64,000 bases of DNA, taken from NCBI GenBank assembly GCA_016721315.1, contig JADKIL010000009.1, positions 85,935 to 149,934 of the forward strand, written 5' to 3'. Shown here piece after piece: positions 25,667 through 34,634 of the stretch (position 1 is the stretch's first letter; each line of letters starts with the position of its first letter). The stretch is from Candidatus Villigracilis vicinus (GTDB lineage: Bacteria; Chloroflexota; Anaerolineae; Anaerolineales; Villigracilaceae). Under the pieces are notes generated by a model, which did not search any database, was not told the origin of the DNA, and saw only the letters and a list, made by a program, of their open reading frames with translations. Made by a program: the position numbers and the translations under genes.

Positions 25667-25720
25667 AAGAGAATCATGTTGGTCGAACACCGTGTTTCAC
25701 TTAATTGGGCGTAAAGGAAT

Positions 25721-26155
25721 ATGAACGAAAATTGTACGATCTCTGTTGCGACTGCTGAAGATGCGCTTGCAATTTCAAGATTGAACCTGCTCTTCAATGA
25801 AGTCGATGAATCTCCGCAAGCCATCGCCGCTCGCATGAGTGACCCTGCCTGTGTGGAAACGGTCATCCTCGCCAAAATTGCGGATGAAGCCGTTGGCTTT
25901 GCGCTTGTGCGCGTGGTGTCGAGGATTTTATATTCCACCCCCCACGCTGAATTGACCGAGTTGTACGTGTTGGAAGAATTCCGTCAACAAGGTGTTGCCA
26001 GCGATCTGATCGCCTTTGCGGAGAAGGTCGCTGCACAAAAAGGCGCGCTGAGTATTATTGTGCAAACCGGAGATGATAATTTGCCTGCGCTGGCGTTATA
26101 TAAAAGGCTTGAGTATGAAGAATACGATCTTGTGTTAAAAAAGAGAATTTTCTGA
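25721..26155 (+). CDS. GNAT-family N-acetyltransferase
   Basis: A 144-aa acetyltransferase with a complete GNAT core: the acetyl-CoA loop appears as EEFRQQGVASDLI (R/QxxGxA type) after the beta-4 strand TELYVLEE, and the C-terminal strand contains NLPALALYKRLEYEEY. It most resembles small RimI-like members, but the substrate is unknown. It starts at ATG 25721 with AAAGGA upstream, and metH follows 40 bp after its stop. Confidence 0.85.
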   Translation: MNENCTISVATAEDALAISRLNLLFNEVDESPQAIAARMSDPACVETVILAKIADEAVGFALVRVVSRILYSTPHAELTELYVLEEFRQQGVASDLIAFAEKVAAQKGALSIIVQTGDDNLPALALYKRLEYEEYDLVLKKRIF

Positions 26156-26195
26156 TAAAACTGTTGTAAGAATATTGATAAGGAAAGAATAATTA

Positions 26196-29100
26196 ATGAA
26201 AAGACAATATACCAACCGCCGTTACCTCGATGCCCTCGAAAAGAAAGTCCTCGTCTTCGATGGCGCGATGGGCACGAGTCTGCAATTGCAAAACCTAACC
26301 GCCGAACATTTCGGCGGCGAACAATACAACGGATGTAACGACTATCTCGTCATCTCGTATCCCGAAGCTGTGGAGAAAGTCCATCGTTCCTTCCTCGAAG
26401 CGGGTGTGGATGTGCTCGAAACCGACACCTTCCGCTCGAATCGCTTGACGATGGTGGAATATAAATTACAAGACCGCATCATCGAGATCAACGTCGCTGC
26501 TGCGAGCCTCGCTCGCAAAGTGGCGGATGAATTCGCCGCGAAGACCGGTCAGCCACGTTTTGTTGCGGGTTCCATTGGACCGTCCGGTAAGTTGCCGTCC
26601 ACGAATGACCCTGAATTATCAAACGTCAAATACGATGAACTCATCGATACGTTTTGTGAACAGGCAGTCGGATTAATTCAAGGCGGTGTGGATCTGCTGC
26701 TCATCGAAACATCGCAAGACATTCTCGAAGTCAAAGCCGCCATCACCGGCATTCACAAAGCTTTCAGCGAAACAAATATCTACTTGCCGATCCAGGCTCA
26801 GGTCACGTTGGATACGACCGGTCGCATGTTGCTCGGCACCGACATCAACGCATCCCTCACCATCCTCGAAGGCATGGGCATCGATGTTGTCGGTCTCAAC
26901 TGTTCCACCGGACCCGAACACATGCGCGAGCCGATCCGCTTCCTCGGAGAAAATTCCGCGCTGCCGGTTTCGTGCATTCCCAATGCTGGGCTTCCATTGA
27001 ATGTCGATGGTCAAGCCGTCTATCCGCTTGAGCCGGAACCATACGCGAATGATATGTATGAATTCGTGACGAAACATAATGTCCGCGTTGTCGGCGGATG
27101 CTGCGGAACGACTCCTGCGCATCTCAAACTACTGGTGGATAAACTCGCCAATTACCAATTACCAAGCGACAAAGCTCCGGTTCAATCTACGCCTCAGCTT
27201 GCCTCTGCCATGTCAGCCATTGCCATGCGACAGGACCCCGCCCCGACCTTGCTCGGCGAGCGCTGCAACGCGCAAGGTTCTCGCAAGTTCAAACGCCTGC
27301 TGCTCGAAGAAGATTACGATGGCATCCTCGACATCGCACGTGAACAAGTGGCGGGCGGTGCGCATGCTCTCGACATCTCCGTCGCCGTCACCGAGCGCGC
27401 GGATGAAGCCGAGCAGATGCGCAAGGTCGTCAAGAAGTTGCAAATGGGTGTGGACGTTCCGCTCGTGATCGACACCACCGAAGTGGATGTGCTTGAGATC
27501 GCGTTGCAAACTGCGCCGGGACGTTGTTTCATCAATTCCACGCATCTCGAATCGGGTCGCGAGAAAGCCGATAAGATCTTTGGTCTCGCCAAGAAATACA
27601 ACGCCGCCGTCATTGTTTTGACCATTGATGAACAAGGCATGGCGAAGACCGCGCAACGCAAATATGAAGTTGCGCAACGTATCTACGACATCGCCGTCAA
27701 CGACCACGGACTCAAACCCGAAGATTTAGTCTTCGACGACCTAACCTTCACCCTCGCGACGGGCGACGTTGAATTTGTTGACTCCGCCAAAGAAACAATC
27801 GAAGGCATTCGTCTCATTAAACAGAAATTGCCCGGTGTGATGACTTCGCTTGGTGTGAGCAATCTCTCGTTTGGTCTCGCGCCACAAGCCCGCCCGCCGT
27901 TGAACTCGGTCATGCTGTATTACTGCGTGCAAGCCGGTTTGGACATGGCAATCGTCAACGCCGCGCATGTGATGCCCTATACCGAGATCGGCACCGAAGA
28001 ACGCGAACTTTGCGAAGATCTTATTTTCAATCGTCGCGAAGATGCGCTTCAGCGTTTCATCCAGCATTTTGAGAACGTTGAGGTTTCCACTGAATCCAAT
28101 ATTGCTGACCCCACCGAAGGCATGACCTCCGAGCAGAAACTGCATTGGAAGATTTTGCATCGCGTCAAGGAAGGTGTTGAAGCCGATATTGACGAGATCA
28201 TCAATCGTGAGACGACGAATACGAAGCACGAAGTCGCTGTTCATACGTTGAATAATGTTTTACTCCCCGCCATGAAAGAAGTCGGTGACAAGTTCGGCGC
28301 GGGTGAATTGATCCTGCCCTTCGTATTGCAATCCGCTGAAACAATGAAGAAGACCGTTTCTCATCTTGAAAATTATCTTGAGAAAGTGGAAGGTGTCACC
28401 AAGGGAACCGTCGTCATCGCCACCGTCTACGGCGATGTGCATGACATCGGCAAAAATCTGGTCAAGACCATTCTCGCCAACAACGGCTACACCGTCATTG
28501 ACCTCGGCAAGCAAGTCCCTGCCGAAACCATCATTACCGAATCTGTGAAAGCCAATGCTACTGCGATTGGTTTGTCTGCATTGCTGGTCTCTACTTCCAA
28601 GCAGATGCCGCTCATCGTCAACGAAATGCAGCGCCGCGGACATAAGATTCCCGTTCTCATCGGTGGCGCTGCCATCAATCGTCGCTTTGGTCGCCGCATC
28701 CTCTTCACTGAAGGTGGCGAAGCGTATGAGCCGGGTGTCTTCTATTGTAAGGACGCCTTCGAAGGCTTGGATACGATGGATGCATTGATCGATCCCAACC
28801 GCAAGCCAGCCATGCTCGAACAACTGCGCAAAGATGCGGATATGGAAATGAACCGCGCCTCACAATTCGCGCCGACAGCTGCCACTGGTCAACGCTCATC
28901 TATTACGCCCGCGCCGATTGCCCTCCCCACCAAACTCGGACAGCGCATCGTCAAAGACATGCCGCTTGAAATGGTCTTGAAGCATCTCAACATGAACGAG
29001 TTGTATCGTCTCTCATGGGGTGCCAAGAACACACATGGCAAGGAATGGGAAAAATTAAAGAAAGACTTTGATGCCCGTCTCGCCAAGATGACCAAAGATG

Positions 29101-29699
29101 CACTCAAAGAAGGCTGGATCAGACCCCAAGCCGTCTACGGTTACTTTGCATGTCAAGCCGATGGTGACAGTTTAATCATCTACGATAACGCCGAAAACAA
29201 AAAAGAAATTGAACGCTTCCACTTCCCGCGCCAGCCTTATGATGACCATCTTGCGCTCTCCGATTACTACGCCTCCGTAGAGTCTGGTCAGATGGATGTG
29301 GTCGCGCTTCAGGTCGTGACCGTCGGTCAAGCCGCCAGCGACAAGTTCGATAAAATGCAAGCTGCCAACGATTACACCGAAGCCTACTTCGTGCATGGGC
29401 TCGCCGTCCAAGCCGCCGAAGCGACTGCCAACTATCTTCACGAACACATCCGCCGCGAACTGAGTCTTGCCGAGGAACAGGGCAAGCGTTACTCATGGGG
29501 ATATCCCGCCATCCCCGAACTCGAAGATCATTTTAAAGTCTTCAAACTTTTGCCTGCTGTCGAAGCTGAACTAGGAATGAGCCTTGCCGTTTCCGGTCAG
29601 CTCATTCCTGAGCAATCCACTGCCGCTATCATCGTTCATCACAAAGATGCGAAGTATTATGCGGTGGGTGAGAGCCGTGTGGAGCAGTTGACGAAGTAG
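26196..29699 (+). CDS. metH: Cobalamin-dependent methionine synthase
   Basis: It transfers methyl from 5-methyl-THF to homocysteine through cobalamin (cytosol, methionine and folate cycles). The 1,167 aa contain all modules in order: homocysteine domain (1-330; zinc ligands in VVGLNCSTG near 234 and GGCCGTTP near 301), pterin domain (about 350-620), cap, B12 domain with DVHDIGKN near 747 providing the axial His, and the SAM reactivation domain (about 930-1160; RLSWGAKN, RYSWGYPAIPE). The linker between the first two domains contains a (CCAATTA)2 repeat at 27149-27162. No cobalamin or SAM riboswitch is recognised upstream. Confidence 0.96.
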   Translation: MKRQYTNRRYLDALEKKVLVFDGAMGTSLQLQNLTAEHFGGEQYNGCNDYLVISYPEAVEKVHRSFLEAGVDVLETDTFRSNRLTMVEYKLQDRIIEINVAAASLARKVADEFAAKTGQPRFVAGSIGPSGKLPSTNDPELSNVKYDELIDTFCEQAVGLIQGGVDLLLIETSQDILEVKAAITGIHKAFSETNIYLPIQAQVTLDTTGRMLLGTDINASLTILEGMGIDVVGLNCSTGPEHMREPIRFLGENSALPVSCIPNAGLPLNVDGQAVYPLEPEPYANDMYEFVTKHNVRVVGGCCGTTPAHLKLLVDKLANYQLPSDKAPVQSTPQLASAMSAIAMRQDPAPTLLGERCNAQGSRKFKRLLLEEDYDGILDIAREQVAGGAHALDISVAVTERADEAEQMRKVVKKLQMGVDVPLVIDTTEVDVLEIALQTAPGRCFINSTHLESGREKADKIFGLAKKYNAAVIVLTIDEQGMAKTAQRKYEVAQRIYDIAVNDHGLKPEDLVFDDLTFTLATGDVEFVDSAKETIEGIRLIKQKLPGVMTSLGVSNLSFGLAPQARPPLNSVMLYYCVQAGLDMAIVNAAHVMPYTEIGTEERELCEDLIFNRREDALQRFIQHFENVEVSTESNIADPTEGMTSEQKLHWKILHRVKEGVEADIDEIINRETTNTKHEVAVHTLNNVLLPAMKEVGDKFGAGELILPFVLQSAETMKKTVSHLENYLEKVEGVTKGTVVIATVYGDVHDIGKNLVKTILANNGYTVIDLGKQVPAETIITESVKANATAIGLSALLVSTSKQMPLIVNEMQRRGHKIPVLIGGAAINRRFGRRILFTEGGEAYEPGVFYCKDAFEGLDTMDALIDPNRKPAMLEQLRKDADMEMNRASQFAPTAATGQRSSITPAPIALPTKLGQRIVKDMPLEMVLKHLNMNELYRLSWGAKNTHGKEWEKLKKDFDARLAKMTKDALKEGWIRPQAVYGYFACQADGDSLIIYDNAENKKEIERFHFPRQPYDDHLALSDYYASVESGQMDVVALQVVTVGQAASDKFDKMQAANDYTEAYFVHGLAVQAAEATANYLHEHIRRELSLAEEQGKRYSWGYPAIPELEDHFKVFKLLPAVEAELGMSLAVSGQLIPEQSTAAIIVHHKDAKYYAVGESRVEQLTK

Positions 29700-29729
29700 A
29701 ACATTTATATATCATGCCAGGTTGTATTT

Positions 29730-29765
29730 ACATGCCTTTCTGGGTTCCAGCCTTGGGAGGCATGT
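29730..29765. terminator. Imperfect hairpin after metH
   Basis: ACATGCCT and AGGCATGT enclose a loop that has some internal pairing (CTGG/CCAG), followed by ATGATTTTAC. It is a weak terminator candidate. Confidence 0.5.
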
Positions 29766-29821
29766 ATGATTTTACGGGCAGTAAGCGGATGCAACTTTCA
29801 AAGTAAAATTAGTGTATTCAT

Positions 29822-31351
29822 ATGTCTCGTTACAAAAAAACATTTAAACACCACCTTCCCGTAATCGTGCTGTTGACCGTTGCTTTTTTGATCGGTCTTT
29901 TCACTGTGCAAGATTATGGCATCAGTTGGGATGAAGCCGGAATATTCAAATACAGCAAACATTTGCCTGGCGCTTACAAATACATCTTGAATCCGCAGAA
30001 CTTTGAGCCGGATAACTCCAATTGGATTCTTAACCTGTACGGTCCGGCACATTTTCTCTACGCGGAATTGATGTCTCGCGTGTTTGGAGTGCTTATGCCC
30101 GCCTGGGAAGATGGCACTGCTCAGCACTTTTCCTATCTTATTACCTTCCTTGCAGGCACATTGTTTCTGTATCTCCTGCTAAAAGAGTGGGTTAAAGAAT
30201 GGGCGGCGTTTGGGGCGGCGCTTTTATTCATTTCGCAGCCCTTATTTTGGGGGCATGCTTTGATGAATCCCAAAGATATGCCGTTCATGGCATTCTTTAC
30301 TGCGAGTGTTTATCTTGGCATTAAGATGGTGGATAATGCCAATTGGAAAAGAATTCTTGTTGCAGGCGTTGTGTTGGGGATTTCAACGTCGATCCGTTCG
30401 CTGTCCCCTATGGCAGGTGCGATCGTGTTTCTTTACGGAATGTGGAAATCGCCGCGTAAAGCCATTCCTTTGACATTCTGGTATTTCCTCGTTTCTGTTA
30501 TTGCTCTCTACCTGACTTGGCCGTATTTATGGAAGGCACCAATTCAACATTATGTGGATAGTATTGAGCTCATGTCTCAATTCCCATTTGATGCCCGGGT
30601 TTTATTTCGGGGTGACCTATATATGCCCAATGAATTGCCGCGTTCGTATGTCCCTGTCCTTTTCTGGCTTCAGTTTACCGAACCTGTACTTGCGTTGTGC
30701 ATTTTCGGAGCGGTTCCCATCCTTATCTCCAAGAAAAAAGAGCCGCTCTTTTTGGTCGTGCTCTGGTTTCTTCTGCCAATTTTAGGCATCCTCCTCACTA
30801 GAAGTGTGCTCTATGATAATGCCCGCCAGATATTTTTTTTACTACCGCCAGTTTTTCTGTCAGTTGGTTTTGCCCTGGATTTCTTGAATGACCGTATTTC
30901 AAGTCAGTGGATAAAAAACATATTGTTGGTAGCATTGATTTTGCCAGGGGTGTTTGCAATAGTTCGCCTGCATCCTTATGAGTATAGCTATTACAATTCG
31001 TTCATTGGTGGTATTCCTGGTGCAGAGAAGAAGTTCGAGACGGATTATTGGGGTATTTCATTCAAGGAAGCCATGGACTATATCAATATGAATGCTCCGA
31101 CGAATGCCCGCATTATGGTGCTTTCCGGACCGGATGAAACTGCAGCCTTCTATGCTCGCCCTGACTTGCAAATCATCACTGAAGAGACGGATTACACTCC
31201 TGAAAAGGGATATGACTATGTTTTAATTTTGATGCGCAAGAACTTTAATGCAGAGCGTTGTAAGAAATCAGAGACCGTTTATACGATAGGCAGGGAAGGG
31301 GTAGTGTTTACCTATGTCAATAAACTTGGTGTTGAAAGAAGTTGCAAATGA
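29822..31351 (+). CDS. GT39-like membrane glycosyltransferase, copy 1
   Basis: A 509-aa GT-C fold enzyme with about ten membrane helices. It is expected to transfer sugar from a polyprenyl-phosphate donor on the outer face. After TM1 comes DYGISWDE, the acidic loop-1 motif of GT39/PMT proteins. A PQPLFWGHALMNPKD-like stretch (seen here as SQPLFWGHALMNPKDMPF) and YEYSYYNSFIGGIPGAEKKF are shared with the two later copies. A C-terminal soluble domain (about 390-509) follows. It heads a run of envelope glycan genes. The acceptor is unknown; protein mannosylation or polysaccharide decoration are both possible. Confidence 0.82.
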   Translation: MSRYKKTFKHHLPVIVLLTVAFLIGLFTVQDYGISWDEAGIFKYSKHLPGAYKYILNPQNFEPDNSNWILNLYGPAHFLYAELMSRVFGVLMPAWEDGTAQHFSYLITFLAGTLFLYLLLKEWVKEWAAFGAALLFISQPLFWGHALMNPKDMPFMAFFTASVYLGIKMVDNANWKRILVAGVVLGISTSIRSLSPMAGAIVFLYGMWKSPRKAIPLTFWYFLVSVIALYLTWPYLWKAPIQHYVDSIELMSQFPFDARVLFRGDLYMPNELPRSYVPVLFWLQFTEPVLALCIFGAVPILISKKKEPLFLVVLWFLLPILGILLTRSVLYDNARQIFFLLPPVFLSVGFALDFLNDRISSQWIKNILLVALILPGVFAIVRLHPYEYSYYNSFIGGIPGAEKKFETDYWGISFKEAMDYINMNAPTNARIMVLSGPDETAAFYARPDLQIITEETDYTPEKGYDYVLILMRKNFNAERCKKSETVYTIGREGVVFTYVNKLGVERSCK

Positions 31352-31380
31352 GAGGCGGAAAGTGCTGGTAAGATAATTAT

Positions 31381-32748
31381 ATGGGTAAATATTTTAGATA
31401 CACATTGAATATCTGGTGCGGTGCGACGGGTCTTGTTCTTGTCAGCCTTGCTGTCATCTACTTCCGTAACGGTGTGACCGGGCTAAACCTCTTCATACAG
31501 GAGTGGCCGCTATCCAACCTGGCGGTGACGCTTGCCGCTACGACCGTCACATGGGTATTGGCAGGCGTATTGCTTTATCTTCTTGCTAACGGAAAGATCA
31601 ATAAATCCAATGCCTGGCAGACATTTGGGTTTTTTCTTGTAATGTTCGTTTACCTCAATATTTTGCGCGAGCGCTTTCGCTATGGCGACTATCACTATTA
31701 TCTCGAAGCCGCTACCGCTCTTGCCAATGGGCAGCCCCTGCCTGACACTTATCTCTATCTTCCGCTTTGGGGCACGCTTTTGCGCTTTCTTGTCCCGCTT
31801 GGCGATCAAGGCGTAATGATCGTCCTCTGGCTTGTCAATATCGTTGCTCTTGGCGCGTTTTACTTTTTATTGATCCAGACCCTTGAGCGCTATAACTTTC
31901 CTCGTCGTATTTCCGTCCTCATCACCATCCTCTTTCTGCTCATCAATACTCCTTTGATGCGCACGCTGGGATTCCTCCAGGTCAACTTGATGACTCTCGA
32001 CCTGATTCTGCTTAGCATTCTTACATATCCCAAAAACAACTTCCTGTCTGCTTTAGCCCTTGCTGTTGCTGTTCACCTCAAAACCTCTCCTGCGGTCATC
32101 GTGCTTGGCTTCCTGCTTGAATTTAACTGGCGCTGGATGTTTTGGTTTGGCGTGAGCTTTCTTGGCATCGGATTATTCCCAATTGCCATGCACGGCGTGG
32201 ATATTTATCTGCAGTTCGTCAATAACACGATTGCGCTTGCCCAGATCCCCGATACGAACTTCCATGACACTTCCTTTGACTCGTTCCTGCGCTTTTTCAA
32301 TCCTTTCTTTGGGATCCAGATCGCACAGACCCGCCTCATGGCGCTGGGCGCCAAGGTTTTGTTGCTTGTTGCAACCCTCTTGACGATGACGCAGAACGTG
32401 CGCGAACGGTCATTCTTAAGAGAAGGTCGCCTGCTCAACGCCCTTCCTTCTTTATTTGTATTTATGACCCTCGCTTCGCCCATCGTCTGGGATCATCACG
32501 GCATTTTCCTTACGTTGACGTTTCTACTCATGCTCAAACTCATTCGGTCTCCGGGGCATTGGGTGGTGTTTATGGCTGCTTATTTCTTTGAGTTCATGCT
32601 GCCTTCCTTTGACTTCTTCCCCTGGTCTTACGGGCGTCTTGTTGCGCCGATGGTTGTCCTTTGGTTGATGTTTGCCTTCCGGAAGAAGGATGAGCCATCT
32701 TCTTTCATTGTCTCTGTAGATCAGTGGCTGATGAAATTGGAAAGTTGA
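31381..32748 (+). CDS. GT87 (DUF2029) membrane glycosyltransferase
   Basis: A 455-aa polytopic protein (about ten helices) matching the GT87/DUF2029 pattern: YGDYHYYLEAATALANGQP after the first helices, YLYLPLWGTLL (YxPl motif) and LGFLQVNLMTLDLILLS (GQxN-like). GT87 members such as mycobacterial PimE transfer mannose from polyprenyl phosphate. It lies 29 bp after the first GT39-like gene and is surely in its transcription unit. The donor and acceptor are unknown. Confidence 0.83.
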   Translation: MGKYFRYTLNIWCGATGLVLVSLAVIYFRNGVTGLNLFIQEWPLSNLAVTLAATTVTWVLAGVLLYLLANGKINKSNAWQTFGFFLVMFVYLNILRERFRYGDYHYYLEAATALANGQPLPDTYLYLPLWGTLLRFLVPLGDQGVMIVLWLVNIVALGAFYFLLIQTLERYNFPRRISVLITILFLLINTPLMRTLGFLQVNLMTLDLILLSILTYPKNNFLSALALAVAVHLKTSPAVIVLGFLLEFNWRWMFWFGVSFLGIGLFPIAMHGVDIYLQFVNNTIALAQIPDTNFHDTSFDSFLRFFNPFFGIQIAQTRLMALGAKVLLLVATLLTMTQNVRERSFLREGRLLNALPSLFVFMTLASPIVWDHHGIFLTLTFLLMLKLIRSPGHWVVFMAAYFFEFMLPSFDFFPWSYGRLVAPMVVLWLMFAFRKKDEPSSFIVSVDQWLMKLES

Positions 32749-32769
32749 TAAAACCGGATCGTAAAGACA

Positions 32770-32816
32770 ACAAAGGGTCACAAAGGGTTTTGAGAAATTC
32801 CTTTGTGACCCTTTGT
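32770..32816. repeat. 17-bp perfect inverted repeat
   Basis: ACAAAGGGTCACAAAGG and its exact complement are separated by 13 nt, just before the next gene. There is no U-tract. It may act as a terminator, a processing site or a regulator site. Confidence 0.6.
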
Positions 32817-32842
32817 AATAGTTCGTGGTTTAATACTCATAC

Positions 32843-34627
32843 ATGAAGAGATACCTTTCCGCCATCCTCCTTACCTGCGTTTTTCTTGCGGGCTTGCTCA
32901 CCTTCAATCGCTATGGTGAAAGTTGGGACGACCGCTCGCTGCAAAAATATGCCGAGAAATCCATCAATGCCTACAGCACATTTCCTAAAGAAGGCGTCAT
33001 CAACATAGGGCGTGAAGACCTCGGCTTTTATGGTCCCTTCTTCGTCATGTTTACCGATTGGGCGTCCAAATCTTTAAGCCCTATTTTGCCATTCACCCTG
33101 CCCGACCTCCGTCATCTGATCTATTACCTGACCTATTTCGCAGGTGTGCTCGCCTTTCACTCCATCGCCAACCGCTGGCTTAGCCCTGTTCCGGTACTCG
33201 GTGCTACTTTGCTTTTTGCCACCCAGCCTGTCTTTTGGGGGCACGCCTTCATCAACCCCAAAGATACACCCTTCCTTGCTCTCTTTCTTCTTTCTGTATC
33301 CTTTGGGATGCAAGCCTTTGACAAGCTCGAAGCATCCTCCACTATTGACCTTTCCCTCCGCTCCAAACGGACTCTCGCGCTTCTCACCATGCTTTGGCTT
33401 GTGTCGGTTTTCGGGCTTTTTATTTTCACCCAAGCCATTCATACCTACATCGAAACCCTTGTCATCTCTGCGCAAGCCGGGAATTCCAATATCCTTTCTT
33501 TCATTGCCAAGGACATCACCGCCGTTCCTGTAGAGACGTACACCCAGCGTTATTTCATCCTGTTTTTGCAATTGCGTACGTATTACTTTTTGCTAATTAC
33601 TTTGATTCTTTTGATCACTTGGTATGCATTGCATCCAAACCTGCCAAATTACCTGTTCGCTATTCTTCCAGCCGCCCTCCTGCTCGGATTCGCCACCTCC
33701 ACTCGCATTCTCGGACCCTTTGCAGGTGTCATCGTTACATATTATGCATTCCGTACAAAAGGCAAGCGGGCAATTCCTGTCATTGCCATGTATGCGGTCA
33801 CTGCTCTCATGGCTGTCTACATCTCCTGGCCCTACTTGTGGATGAACCCCATTCCGCGTTTCTTTGAAAGCTTGAGGGAAATGTCCCTTTACCCGTGGTT
33901 GGGCGGTGTGATCTTCAATGGAACACTTTATCAATCAACCGAACTGCCAATTTCCTATTTGCCAACCTTGCTGGCGATCCAGTTGACCGAACCGGTCTGG
34001 GTGTTGTCTGTGGTCGGATGGGTGGCGACTGCTCTCGACAAAGAGAAGAAGCGCACATTGGTGGAAGCGGCGCTGCTATGGTTTGTCCTCCCGTTGTGTG
34101 CGTTCATCTTTTTCCAGGTCGCGTTATACGATAACTTCCGTCAGATCCTTTTTATTCTGCCGCCTGTTTTTTTGATGGCAGGTGTTGCGTTCGAAGCGGT
34201 TAAGAATGTAAAATGGCAAGCCGCATTGGTCGTAGTGACACTGCTCCCGGCTGTGTTTGGTGTTGCCTCCTTGCGTCCTTATGAATATATGTATTACAAC
34301 CAATTTGTTGGTGGTGTAAATGGCGCAGCAGACCGTTACGAAACCGATTATTGGGCGACTTCCTATCGCGAGGCGGCGGAATATGTGAATGGTGTGGCTT
34401 CGCCGAATGCAAATATCTGGGTCGAAGGACCGGCGCATTTATTCTCGATGTTCGCCCGTGAAGACTTAAAGATATATTCGTCAGGCGAAACGGAACGTGC
34501 TGAGAGTTATCAATATGTGGTGACAACGACCCGTTATAACTTTGACGAATCTGTGTACCCTGATGCTGAAACGGTGTATCGTGTTGCACGCGGAAATGCT
34601 GTATTGGCTGTGGTCAAAAAGCCCTGA
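32843..34627 (+). CDS. GT39-like membrane glycosyltransferase, copy 2
   Basis: A 594-aa GT-C enzyme paralogous to its neighbours. Shared blocks are NRYGESWDD after TM1, QPVFWGHAFINPKDTPF, STRILGPFAGVIVTYYAF, YEYMYYNQFVGGVNGAADRY and the C-terminal FETDYW-type motif (here YETDYWATSYREAAEYVNG). An extra region of about 80 aa (residues 165-250) is inserted relative to copy 1. Roughly twelve helices are predicted, plus a soluble tail. Loss of the E in the WDE motif (WDD) keeps an acidic residue. It ends 7 bp before copy 3. Confidence 0.82.
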   Translation: MKRYLSAILLTCVFLAGLLTFNRYGESWDDRSLQKYAEKSINAYSTFPKEGVINIGREDLGFYGPFFVMFTDWASKSLSPILPFTLPDLRHLIYYLTYFAGVLAFHSIANRWLSPVPVLGATLLFATQPVFWGHAFINPKDTPFLALFLLSVSFGMQAFDKLEASSTIDLSLRSKRTLALLTMLWLVSVFGLFIFTQAIHTYIETLVISAQAGNSNILSFIAKDITAVPVETYTQRYFILFLQLRTYYFLLITLILLITWYALHPNLPNYLFAILPAALLLGFATSTRILGPFAGVIVTYYAFRTKGKRAIPVIAMYAVTALMAVYISWPYLWMNPIPRFFESLREMSLYPWLGGVIFNGTLYQSTELPISYLPTLLAIQLTEPVWVLSVVGWVATALDKEKKRTLVEAALLWFVLPLCAFIFFQVALYDNFRQILFILPPVFLMAGVAFEAVKNVKWQAALVVVTLLPAVFGVASLRPYEYMYYNQFVGGVNGAADRYETDYWATSYREAAEYVNGVASPNANIWVEGPAHLFSMFAREDLKIYSSGETERAESYQYVVTTTRYNFDESVYPDAETVYRVARGNAVLAVVKKP

Positions 34628-34634
34628 AGGTAAG

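Noticed and set aside
25483..25704. 73-codon open frame spanning the divergent promoters
   Set aside because: It overlaps the operator, both promoters and the terminator stem, has no ribosome site and shows no homology by eye.
26156..26195. Cobalamin or SAM riboswitch before metH
   Set aside because: The gap to the GNAT gene is 40 bp with a normal ribosome site; no room and no conserved core.
26673..28823. Several open frames on the minus strand of metH
   Set aside because: They follow from the codon bias of metH; no family features or start sites are present.
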